Part shown: one piece after another, positions 1 to 6,185 of the stretch
How positions within the stretch are numbered: the stretch's first letter is position 1
How the letters are laid out: each line of letters opens with the position of its first letter
Assembly (NCBI GenBank): GCA_043738385.1
Contig: JAYUGL010000026.1
Coordinates: 1-7,577 of the forward strand
DNA: 7,577 bases
Direction of reading: 5' to 3'
From: JANYCD01 sp043738385
GTDB taxonomy: Bacteria; Pseudomonadota; Gammaproteobacteria; Burkholderiales; Rhodocyclaceae
The notes under the pieces: generated by a model
Database searches by the model: none
The model's input: only the letters and a program-made list of their open reading frames with translations
What the model was told of the DNA's origin: nothing
Made by a program: the position numbers and the translations under genes

Positions 1-410
1 TTCAGCTCGGCTCTCAAGTCGACGAGATGCGGGGTGCCCCGATCAGCCGATGCAGCAGTGGGTTCAACCACAGGAACAACTGACATGGTAGTGCCCATCG
101 CTCCTGGTGCCGTTCTCAAGAAAGTTGCCGACGCCCTGCCAGAGGCCTGTGTCGCGCGCAGGTCATGATCATTGGGTGCATATCACTTCTTTGGGACAGA
201 TGCTGTCAAAGAACTCTTGACGAAGATAGTTGATTGCTTGTTGGTGCTCCATCCCATGGGCATGGCGGCTGTACGCGACATCTCCTGGCAACTGATTGCG
301 GCGGAATGGACCTTGCAAGTTGTCGATCCTCAGTCGGCAAAAGCTGGCGCCGTAGACCAGGCCGATCAGGCCCGCCTGCGATTGATCGCAGCTTTGAATC
401 ACTGAAATCT
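1..410. other. Unassigned region upstream of the uvrC fragment
   Basis: I could not assign a gene here. The first frame of the plus strand is open from the window edge to a TGA at 166-168 (55 residues, no recognisable motif), so it could be the tail of a gene starting outside the window. The same frame is open again from 169 to a stop at 403-405. The opposite strand is open from about 400 down to a TGA at 169-171. None of these translations shows a domain I recognise, and none has a convincing ribosome binding site. The right edge at about 410 is where UvrC similarity begins abruptly, so this DNA was probably joined to the uvrC fragment by a rearrangement. It may include a degraded insertion-sequence or gene fragment. 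Confidence 0.3.
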
Positions 411-1012
411 GAGCAACGCGCGAGCTGCGTGGTGTTCGATGGCGGTAGCCCCCAGACGAGTCAATATCGCCGCATGAACATCGAAACGGTGAGCGATGGC
501 GACGACTACGGCGCAATGAAAGATGCGCTCACGCGCCGCGCCGCGCGCATCGCCAAGAGCGAAGTGCCGCACCCCGACGTGTGGGTGATCGACGGCGGCC
601 AAGGCCAGTTCGGCATCGCCGCCGCCGTACTCGAAGAAGCGGGGCTGCATGACATCATCCGTTCGGCAGCGCCAAAGGCGTCGAGCGCAAAAAAGGCATG
701 GAGCAACTCATCTTCCCCGACCACATTGATACCGTACGGCTAGCCCCCGACCAACCCGGCCTGCATCTCATCCAGCAAATGCAGGACGGAGCGCATCGCT
801 TGGCCAACATCGGGCATCGAGCGAAGCAGGCGAAAAATCGCGAGGGTTCAGTGATTGACGACATCGAGGGCATCGGGCCGAAGAATCGCGGAGAACTGCT
901 GCGCACCTTCGGCAGTTTGCGCGGAACTGCAGCGGCCAGCGTAGAGGACATCAAACGCGTGCCGGAGATTTCAGATGAACTGGCTGAGCGGATTTATGGG
1001 GCGTTGCATTAG
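411..1012 (+). pseudogene. uvrC remnant: C-terminal third, 5'-truncated and frameshifted
   Basis: This is the end of the excinuclease ABC subunit C gene, which makes the dual incisions in nucleotide excision repair. The first frame (from 411) reads EQRASCVVFDGG, then QYRRMNI, GDDYGAMKDAL and VIDGGQGQFG, matching the UvrC RNase H-like endonuclease domain. Near 660-671 the match jumps from the frame of position 411 to the frame of position 671, which continues as AKGVERKKGMEQL, LHLIQQMQDGAHRLA and a tandem helix-hairpin-helix end (DDIEGIGPKNRGELL, RVPEISDELAERI), stopping at 1010-1012. About 200 of the usual roughly 600 residues remain. The GIY-YIG nuclease domain, the UVR domain and the FDxSH motif with its catalytic Asp are missing. 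The IDGG Asp and the AHR His persist. Normally invariant positions have drifted (KNR for KRR, PEIS for PGIS), consistent with relaxed selection. No start codon with a ribosome site precedes it. A functional uvrC should exist elsewhere in the genome. Confidence 0.9.
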
Positions 1013-1041
1013 GCTCCTTCGGTCAACTGGATTGAGCAAAT

Positions 1042-1572
1042 TCATATCGCTTTCAGGCCTAGCATCTGTGAAACCGACCGCACCTTTGCTAAGTAACTAG
1101 CTTCTGGAATTAAAAATACAGGGTTGCTTTGGGGGGCGTTCCGGTTGGCAAGGTTTCGCGACGTTGAGTCATACGCGTCCCTCGGAGCCCCAACAAAAGT
1201 GCCAGCATTGTTGTACCCACGCACCAGTAACTCGCCGTGATTGGCGGAAACGATCACCATGCTGTGCATGGGTCGCCCCTTGTTCGGCACCACTACAACG
1301 TCACCCACTCTGGCGCTCATGTTGTTCAACGGCGTGGTTGCGGCACAAAAAATCTTGCCGTATTCGTCGTTTTGTAGAGAAGCTTTCAATGGACTCTGGT
1401 GTTTGCAATGGGGGCATACGTGACGCGTAATGCGCTCCACACTATCCTTCGAGGCTTGCTCCGACAGGCCGTTGGCAAGACATGCCCACTGAAGCACAGC
1501 CATGTGGCAGTTGTAGGGGTGGTAACCATCAGTCTTCGTTGGCGCGCTCATCGCTTGCTGATCGAGTGACAT
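1042..1572 (-). CDS. Putative papain-like (NlpC/CHAP-type) cysteine hydrolase
   Basis: A 176-residue protein that I do not recognise as a named family. It has the layout of a papain-fold peptidase or amidase: a Cys at the start of a helix (N21-C22-H23, followed by MAVLQWACLANGL), then VGDVVVV at 89-95, a His opening the next strand (H103 in PMHSMVIVS), and a polar GYNN at 119-122 that could supply the third residue. A CPHC motif with adjacent histidines (51-58) may bind a metal or form a disulfide. There is no signal peptide or membrane segment. I chose the start at 1572 because GGAG lies 7 bases upstream. Upstream in-frame ATGs at 1647 and 1644, preceded by GGAAGGG, are a real alternative giving 201 or 200 residues. 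It converges on the uvrC fragment and diverges from the phospholipase gene. Substrate unknown. Peptidoglycan peptide or a protein amide is an inference from the fold and the neighbours. Confidence 0.6.
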   Translation of the reverse strand: MSLDQQAMSAPTKTDGYHPYNCHMAVLQWACLANGLSEQASKDSVERITRHVCPHCKHQSPLKASLQNDEYGKIFCAATTPLNNMSARVGDVVVVPNKGRPMHSMVIVSANHGELLVRGYNNAGTFVGAPRDAYDSTSRNLANRNAPQSNPVFLIPEASYLAKVRSVSQMLGLKAI

Positions 1573-1579
1573 TTCATAT

Positions 1580-1583
1580 CTCC
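1580..1583 (-). promoter_or_regulatory. Shine-Dalgarno site supporting the start at 1572
   Basis: On the minus strand GGAG is followed by the 7-base spacer ATATGAA and then ATG. This is stronger and better spaced than the site before the upstream ATG pair at 1644-1647, so it is the main reason for the shorter gene model. An ATG in another frame lies inside the spacer. A 72-codon minus-strand open frame (1792-1574) stops one base before this start, which would allow coupled translation if that frame were expressed. Confidence 0.55.
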
Positions 1584-1670
1584 GCTGAATTGCTGCTGAA
1601 GCGGGTTCGTTTGTGTATGAGCTGCATCTGACACGAAGCTTCATCATAGCCCTTCCAAGGACCGTAGGGT

Positions 1671-1704
1671 AGAAGTGGCCCCACTTGTTGAGACAAGAAG
1701 TGGG
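1671..1704. repeat. Alternating direct/inverted repeat able to form two exclusive hairpins
   Basis: AGAAGTGG occurs at 1671-1678 and again at 1696-1703, exactly 25 bases apart. Its complement CCACTT lies between them at 1681-1686. The centre can pair left (AAGTGG with CCACTT, 2-base loop) or right (CCCACTT at 1680-1686 with AAGTGGG at 1698-1704, with CTTGT/ACAAG nested inside), but not both at once. It lies 24-57 bases upstream of the ATG at 1647 on the minus strand, so it would fall in or near the leader of the cysteine-hydrolase-like gene. It could be an operator with two half-sites or an RNA switch. No T-run follows that would make it an obvious terminator. Confidence 0.5.
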
Positions 1705-1810
1705 TGTTGCTAAGGTGGATTCCCTGAGGGTTGATTGCGCAGTTCGAGTTATCCACAGCGGCGCGATTTTGAATTTTGCGCATCGTGCTCACACCGCCGG
1801 TTTATCGAGC

Positions 1811-1864
1811 CCGTAGGCTGGGTTGAAACCCAGAGCCGTAGGTCGGAACGCTTGCGGTTCCGAC
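1811..1864. repeat. Pair of REP-like palindromic units
   Basis: Two adjacent units each begin CCGTAGG and then form a hairpin. The first is CTGGGT-TGAA-ACCCAG (1818-1833). The second is GTCGGAAC, a 7-base loop, then GTTCCGAC (1842-1864), a perfect 8-base stem. A CCGTAGG-headed unit recurs near the window end (GAGCCGTAGG at 1833-1842 and 7521-7530). This is the usual appearance of REP/BIME-type extragenic palindromes in Pseudomonadota, which are dispersed through genomes and sometimes mobilised by REP-associated transposases. No such transposase is present here. Confidence 0.55.
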
Positions 1865-2074
1865 TCGCACCAACCGCCGAAGGCAATACGGGTAGCGCAC
1901 ACCCCTTCACTGCCCAAAGACGATTCGATGAATGGGTTCTGCCCTGCATTGACGGGTGGCACACGCTAGCACAGCCACAACTTGCACAGCCGTTCCGACA
2001 TTTGAAGCGATGGCGCATGAGGCGTTTAGCAGCGCATGGTTGCTAGTTGGTCATAGGATGTCCGCATGCATATT

Positions 2075-2103
2075 GCAAAGCTTTGCCAGCTATAGCTCCT
2101 GGC
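2075..2103. repeat. Cluster of short palindromes upstream of the phospholipase gene
   Basis: GCAAAGCTTTGC (2075-2086) is a perfect 12-base palindrome, followed at once by AGCTATAGCT (2088-2097). An overlapping GCCAG/CTGGC pair spans 2085-2103. Perfect odd-loop-free palindromes of this kind suit binding of a dimeric regulator better than an RNA stem. The position, about 150 bases before the GTG start at 2255, fits an upstream operator, but chance is not excluded. Confidence 0.25.
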
Positions 2104-2240
2104 GTACTTGCGTGACTAGCCAAAACGGCGGATGATTGCGTTTTAGGTGCTAAAAATGAGGCGGCTAGAAGGGATTTCAACGTTTATAAGGGCTCCAAGC
2201 TGAAAACGTTTCTCAACCCTTCGAGCAACTTCATTTTCAT

Positions 2241-2246
2241 AAGGAG
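2241..2246 (+). promoter_or_regulatory. Shine-Dalgarno site for the GTG-initiated phospholipase gene
   Basis: AAGGAG is separated by 8 bases from GTG at 2255. This near-ideal site fixes the non-ATG start. The next in-frame ATG would be at residue 73 and would cut into the N-terminal domain. Confidence 0.8.
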
Positions 2247-2254
2247 TACATCCT

Positions 2255-4579
2255 GTGATCATCTCGATTGTCAATCGGTCTAACTCGATCCCTGACGAAG
2301 AACTGCAACAAGTCATCCGGGCCATTAACCGGCAAATCGCGGAAGACTTCGAGCCCTATTGGTCGTTCGGCGCGAGGCTGAGGCTTGAGGGAAAAGTTGG
2401 AACCAAACCTGATAAAGAGTCGTTGGCTGATCTGCGCGGCGATGCAGTCATCTATCTCTGGGACCAAACGGATATGGAAGATGCTTTGGGTTATCACGAT
2501 AGCAACTCATATGGCATACCCTATGGTTTCGTTTTCACTGAGCTGGCAAAAAAACTGGATGAAAATTGGACTGTGACCTTGTCCCACGAAGCACTCGAAC
2601 TGTTGGGGGATTCGCAGGGCACTCTGCTGGTGCAAGGGCCCCATCCAGGCAAACCCAACATGGAAGTGTTTCACTGGTTCGAGATGTGCGACGCAGTGCA
2701 GGCGCAAACGTACAAGGTCGACGGCATCGAAGTGGCGAATTTCGTTCTTCCCTTGTATTTCACTAAGGAAGAGCAGGAAGGCGGTCGCAATGACTTCTTA
2801 GGGCGAGTAATTAACGGCAAAGGGCTTGATTCTTTCGGCGTTTCCGCAGGTGGGTACATTGGCTTCTTTAACCCTAAGCAGCGCCAGCACGAAACTTGGT
2901 CGCCGCCTGCGGACGCCGAAGCGGACAAACGCCTCAAAATTAAACGCCAAGCCGCGTTTGGTCGAGGCTATCGGCGCAGCCACCCCGATGCTTTTTCTCG
3001 GCCAGACAAACCATCGAACCCACCCGTACAGTTACCAGTCGCTTACCCGCAGCTGTTGAAACTGGCGACGCTGACGAGTTTAAAAAGTTCAAGTCCTTCG
3101 ACTGCTACAGCGGTAGTCACAACAATCGCTGTCCAAGACCCAATCAAACACGTCGTGGTCCTAATGATGGAGAACCGGTCCTTCGACCACATGCTGGGTG
3201 GCATGCGCGTGGTGGACCCGAACGTCGAGGGGATCGATCCAGACAAACCCTTCTTCAACACCAAGACGGACGGAACGAAGTTCGAGCAGCAGCCAATTGC
3301 GAAGTGGGTAATGAGCCGCGACCTTGACCACGAACACGAGGGCGCCATGGCGGAACTTGGAACGAAAGCGGACCCGATGTCTGGATTCGTATCGAGCCAC
3401 CTCAAACGCTATCCCGACGCGCCGGATGACGAACTCAAGCAGGTGATGGCCTACTTTCCGTTTGGGAAAACCCCGAAGGGAGACGCGCTGCCGGTGTTGC
3501 ATTCCCTCGCGCGCGAGTTCGGCGTTTGCGACCATTGGTTCTCCTCGATGCCTGGTCCGACTTGGCAGAACCGTTTCTTCACGCACAGCGGTACGAGTTT
3601 AGGTCACACCAAGATGCCTTCAATGTCGGACCCGAGCGCTATGGGTCTTTACTATCAGGAGACAATCTTCGATCGACTTACCGAGTCAGGGATCAGCTGG
3701 AAGATTTTTCACGATGGCATTCCGCAAAGCATCGTCTTGACGCGTTTGCTGACACGTTACCTGACGTTTCGCGGTTATGCAGGCATGGGCGACTTCTACA
3801 AACTCGCGAAGGGCGACCCAGTCGACTTTCCAAAGTACACGTTCATAGAGCCGTGCTATTTCGGCAAAAACGAAAACGACCAGCATCCGCCAGCCGATGT
3901 CAGGCTCGGCGAGCAACTAATCTCTGACGTGTACAACGCTATCCGTTCCAACCCTAAACTTTGGGAGTCAACGTTGCTCGTCCTCACCAGCGATGAGCAC
4001 GGCGGCTTTTACGACCATGTGGCGCCACCGGCCTCGGTGGCCCCGGACGATCATGTGGCGGAGTGGAGCTTTGATCGGCTGGGAGTTCGCGTGCCAACAA
4101 TCCTTGTTTCTCCGTGGATCGAAAAAGGTGTAATCAAGACGGTGTTCGATCACACAAGCCTTCTGCGCTATCTGTGCGAAAAATGGAACCTAGATCCTCT
4201 GGGCGCGCGCATGCAGGCCGAAGCAGGTGACAAGCGGGCGAACTCTTTCGCGGATGAGCTGACCAAGCGAGCCACGCCAAGGACCGATACTCCCGATCGC
4301 GTCGAGCCCACGAAGATCAAACTTGCAAGGGGTGTAACGGCTGCTGTAGAGCCCCCCATCGTTGGTTCGCGTGAAGCCCTTCTGATGTTTATTGACCAGT
4401 TACCGGATCGGGCTGCGGCCCCCCTCAAGAAGGGCGATGGCAAGCAGGTGCTTCGCTCGCGTGCCATGAAATCTACGAAGCCGGTGCCACAGATGTCGCC
4501 CGCTGACTCGGTAGCGGCCGCGGAGAAAAAGCTCGAAAGCTTGCGCATTAAACGAAGCATCAATCTTGAAAAAATCTAA
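2255..4579 (+). CDS. Two-domain protein: metallopeptidase-like domain fused to phospholipase C
   Basis: A 774-residue protein. Residues about 300-650 are a full phosphoesterase domain of the phospholipase C/acid phosphatase AcpA family, which cleaves phosphodiester or phosphomonoester bonds in phospholipids or related substrates. Visible family motifs are HVVVLMMENRSFDHMLG (299-315), DHEHEGAM (358-365), MPGPTWQNRFF with SGTS (432-448), TSDEHGGFYDHV (578-589) and FDHTSLLRYL (631-640), so the metal and nucleophile residues appear intact. Residues 1-245 form a separate domain with SHEALELLGD (110-119), EMCDAV (143-148) and ANFVLPLYF (161-169). This resembles predicted zinc-peptidase proteins carrying an HExLE motif, though I cannot name the family. 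A Ser/Thr/Pro-rich linker (about 250-295) joins the domains. The tail after 655 is basic and low in recognisable features. Secreted members of the phospholipase family normally carry a Tat or Sec signal, and none is present here. Delivery by another secretion system, or a cytosolic role, is inference. Confidence 0.88.
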   Translation: MIISIVNRSNSIPDEELQQVIRAINRQIAEDFEPYWSFGARLRLEGKVGTKPDKESLADLRGDAVIYLWDQTDMEDALGYHDSNSYGIPYGFVFTELAKKLDENWTVTLSHEALELLGDSQGTLLVQGPHPGKPNMEVFHWFEMCDAVQAQTYKVDGIEVANFVLPLYFTKEEQEGGRNDFLGRVINGKGLDSFGVSAGGYIGFFNPKQRQHETWSPPADAEADKRLKIKRQAAFGRGYRRSHPDAFSRPDKPSNPPVQLPVAYPQLLKLATLTSLKSSSPSTATAVVTTIAVQDPIKHVVVLMMENRSFDHMLGGMRVVDPNVEGIDPDKPFFNTKTDGTKFEQQPIAKWVMSRDLDHEHEGAMAELGTKADPMSGFVSSHLKRYPDAPDDELKQVMAYFPFGKTPKGDALPVLHSLAREFGVCDHWFSSMPGPTWQNRFFTHSGTSLGHTKMPSMSDPSAMGLYYQETIFDRLTESGISWKIFHDGIPQSIVLTRLLTRYLTFRGYAGMGDFYKLAKGDPVDFPKYTFIEPCYFGKNENDQHPPADVRLGEQLISDVYNAIRSNPKLWESTLLVLTSDEHGGFYDHVAPPASVAPDDHVAEWSFDRLGVRVPTILVSPWIEKGVIKTVFDHTSLLRYLCEKWNLDPLGARMQAEAGDKRANSFADELTKRATPRTDTPDRVEPTKIKLARGVTAAVEPPIVGSREALLMFIDQLPDRAAAPLKKGDGKQVLRSRAMKSTKPVPQMSPADSVAAAEKKLESLRIKRSINLEKI

Positions 4580-4673
4580 ACACTCTCGCTTTGGCAAGTT
4601 GCGATGCTATTTTTTTAGGAATGTCCATCTATTGCTCTAAGCGATTTTTGAGTTACCCCTTCAAAGCTAGGGA

Positions 4674-4702
4674 TTGACATCTATTTATTAAAGACATTGA
4701 AT
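4674..4702 (+). promoter_or_regulatory. Candidate sigma-70 promoter for the three-gene unit
   Basis: A perfect TTGACA (4674-4679) is followed after 17 bases by TTGAAT (4697-4702), which matches the -10 consensus at four of six positions. Transcription would start near 4709-4710, giving a leader of about 47 bases before the GTG at 4757. The surrounding DNA is AT-rich. This would give the lipoprotein/membrane/enzyme unit its own promoter, separate from the phospholipase gene. Confidence 0.5.
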
Positions 4703-4756
4703 GCTTGCCTGAGATTCTGAATCGACATCCAAATCGACAAAATAAAGGGAGGGCCC

Positions 4757-4882
4757 GTGAATACGGTCAAACAATGTGGAATCTACGGGGCGCGAAGCGG
4801 TGAGGGAATCCTTGCAGGATTAAAACCAGTTGGCGCGGCGCTAGTGTGTTCAATTGTTTTGATGGGCTGCACACATGTTTAA
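4757..4882 (+). CDS. 41-residue mini-lipoprotein
   Basis: A short frame starting with GTG behind the purine-rich AAAGGGAGG (4744-4752). No other in-frame start lies between the upstream stop at 4718-4720 and this GTG. The N-terminus has scattered basic residues (K5, R13, K23). A hydrophobic stretch GAALVCSIVLMG (26-37) ends in the lipobox-like LMGC at 35-38. Signal peptidase II cleavage before C38 would leave only four residues, CTHV, which is extremely short for a lipoprotein. The stop overlaps the start of the next gene by 8 bases (ATGTTTAA, 4875-4882), a typical coupling arrangement, and this supports real translation. It could act as a lysis-type lipopeptide, as an Rz1-like partner, or mainly as a leader that couples translation of the membrane protein. 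It is below usual gene-calling length limits and may be missed by annotation. Met at lipobox position -2 is unusual. Confidence 0.55.
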   Translation: MNTVKQCGIYGARSGEGILAGLKPVGAALVCSIVLMGCTHV

Positions 4883-6185
4883 TTCCGAAACTCTTGAGGT
4901 CGGCATCGGGATGGCGTTTCTCTTTTTACTGATGTCGCTTATTTGCACCGGCGTCAAGGAGTGGATCGAAGGTATTTTCAAATGGCGCGCGATGGACCTT
5001 GAGCGCGCTCTGCGTACGCTGCTGGACGACAAGGAAGGAAAGGTGATGGCCGAGTTGTTTGCTCATCCAATGATTTCTTCATTGTTTCAAGGCGTTTATG
5101 AACCAAAAAAACTGAAAGACAGTTGGCTAACACCCGGATCGGGTGCCCAACATATCCAACTGCGATCCCGTCGCAACTTGCCGTCTTATATTCCCGCTGC
5201 CCATTTTGCAAAGGCGTTTCTCGACTTCGTTGCGCGTGGCAAGGTCGACAAAGAAAATCAATCCCAAACCCAAACTCTTGGCCCGCTTGAAACCTCAACA
5301 CCAGATTCGCGCGATTGGGTGATGACCGTGGATAGCTTGCGCCAACGTGCTATGGCACTTGAGTCGGTTTATTTGCGCCGTGCGGTGTTGACCGCCATCG
5401 ACCATTCGGGCGGCGATCTGCAACAACTGACGCTGAACATCCAACGTTGGTTTGACGGCTCCATGGATCGCGCTTCGGGTTGGTACAAACGGCGCACTCA
5501 ATCGGTTTTGTTCATCATTGGGCTACTCATAGCCATATTGGTGAACGTGGACGCATTACACGTCATGCAAAGGCTGACCTCGGATAAAACCTTTCGCGAA
5601 GTGGTGGTAAACGCCGCCGCCAAAGTCGAAGCGCCTTCAGCCAACGCGCAGACACCGGCCCAGCAGATCGAGGACGCCCGAAACCAGATACTAAAGCTCG
5701 GAATGCCGGTGGGGTGGCTCGATGCGCCCAGCGGCCCAAGGATTTTTGTCTGGATTCCTTCGCAGATGTGCAAAGCACCGGCCAACGGGAAGTGCGCAGT
5801 GGAAAACATTGATGCCGAGTCCTATAAATCCTTTGCGCGTCCGGTGATCGGTTGGCTGATCACGGCATTCGCTGTGATGTTGGGTGCGCCGTTCTGGTTC
5901 GACGTGCTCAACAAATTCATGGTCATTCGCTCGACTGTGAAACCGCACGAGAAGAGTCCGGAGGAGGGCTCGGAAGACCGCACCGACAAAAAAGGCAAGG
6001 CCAATGGCAGTGGCAATCTGTCCACAGACAATGCAGACGGCCATAGCCGTGAGAACCCGGGCGGCACAAACCCTCACGCAACACAGCAAAACCCGATAGT
6101 CAGGGACAGTGCTTCCAACCTTGACACTTTCACGCCGAACGTGTGGAAGCCGGAGTTCTCGAATACGAGCGAGGTGAAATTATGA
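4875..6185 (+). CDS. Inner-membrane protein with three predicted membrane helices, unknown function
   Basis: A 436-residue protein. Hydrophobic helices are at about 8-26, 209-228 and 322-347. Basic residues after helix 1 (KEW, KWR), before helix 2 (WYKRRTQ) and after helix 3 (IRSTVKPHEK) suggest a periplasmic N-terminus, a cytoplasmic domain at 27-208, a periplasmic loop at 229-321 with two Cys (299, 307) that could form a disulfide, and a cytoplasmic tail. Family-like motifs are LPSYIPAAHFAKAFLD (102-117), RWFDGSMDRASGWYKRR (191-207) and GAPFWFDVLNKF (337-348). From memory these belong to a widespread uncharacterised membrane family, with no established activity. The tail (360-436) is hydrophilic and rich in Gly, Asn and Asp, probably disordered. 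It overlaps the lipoprotein gene by 8 bases and the M15-GH75 gene by 4, so all three are probably made together. A role as membrane partner or protector for the downstream hydrolase is inference. Confidence 0.85.
   Translation: MFNSETLEVGIGMAFLFLLMSLICTGVKEWIEGIFKWRAMDLERALRTLLDDKEGKVMAELFAHPMISSLFQGVYEPKKLKDSWLTPGSGAQHIQLRSRRNLPSYIPAAHFAKAFLDFVARGKVDKENQSQTQTLGPLETSTPDSRDWVMTVDSLRQRAMALESVYLRRAVLTAIDHSGGDLQQLTLNIQRWFDGSMDRASGWYKRRTQSVLFIIGLLIAILVNVDALHVMQRLTSDKTFREVVVNAAAKVEAPSANAQTPAQQIEDARNQILKLGMPVGWLDAPSGPRIFVWIPSQMCKAPANGKCAVENIDAESYKSFARPVIGWLITAFAVMLGAPFWFDVLNKFMVIRSTVKPHEKSPEEGSEDRTDKKGKANGSGNLSTDNADGHSRENPGGTNPHATQQNPIVRDSASNLDTFTPNVWKPEFSNTSEVKL

Larger units (their letters stand above)
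1573..2254. other. Intergenic region between divergent genes
   Basis: About 680 bases with no gene I would defend. It separates the minus-strand cysteine-hydrolase-like gene from the plus-strand phospholipase gene, so promoters for both should lie here. It holds two mutually exclusive hairpins near 1671-1704, two REP-like palindromes at 1811-1864 and short palindromes at 2075-2103. TATAAG at 2185-2190 resembles a -10 box but has no convincing -35 partner at normal spacing. A plus-strand open frame (1735-2046) and a minus-strand one (1792-1574) run through the repeats and lack recognisable domains. Confidence 0.6.

Noticed and set aside
169..516. 115-codon minus-strand open frame
   Set aside because: Its upper half lies antisense to the uvrC remnant and the rest has no recognisable motif. 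A degraded transposase or gene fragment is possible but cannot be shown.
1574..1792. 72-codon minus-strand open frame ending one base before the start at 1572
   Set aside because: The TGAAATG arrangement is suggestive of coupling, but the frame crosses the alternating hairpin element, has a weak start site and no recognisable domain. It is kept only as a remark on the start site.
1851..1873. tRNA-like 3' end resembling a T-arm followed by ACCA
   Set aside because: The bases belong to the perfect REP-like stem at 1842-1864, and no upstream acceptor, D or anticodon arm can be found.
1735..2046. 103-codon open frame on the plus strand in the intergenic region
   Set aside because: It reads through the REP-like palindromes, is rich in Arg and His, shows no domain and has no clear ribosome binding site. 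It is most likely a chance frame over repeat DNA.
4591..4616. Possible terminator after the phospholipase gene
   Set aside because: A run of seven T (4610-4616) is present, but the only preceding inverted repeat is GCAA-G-TTGC, too small and with too short a loop to form a stable stem.
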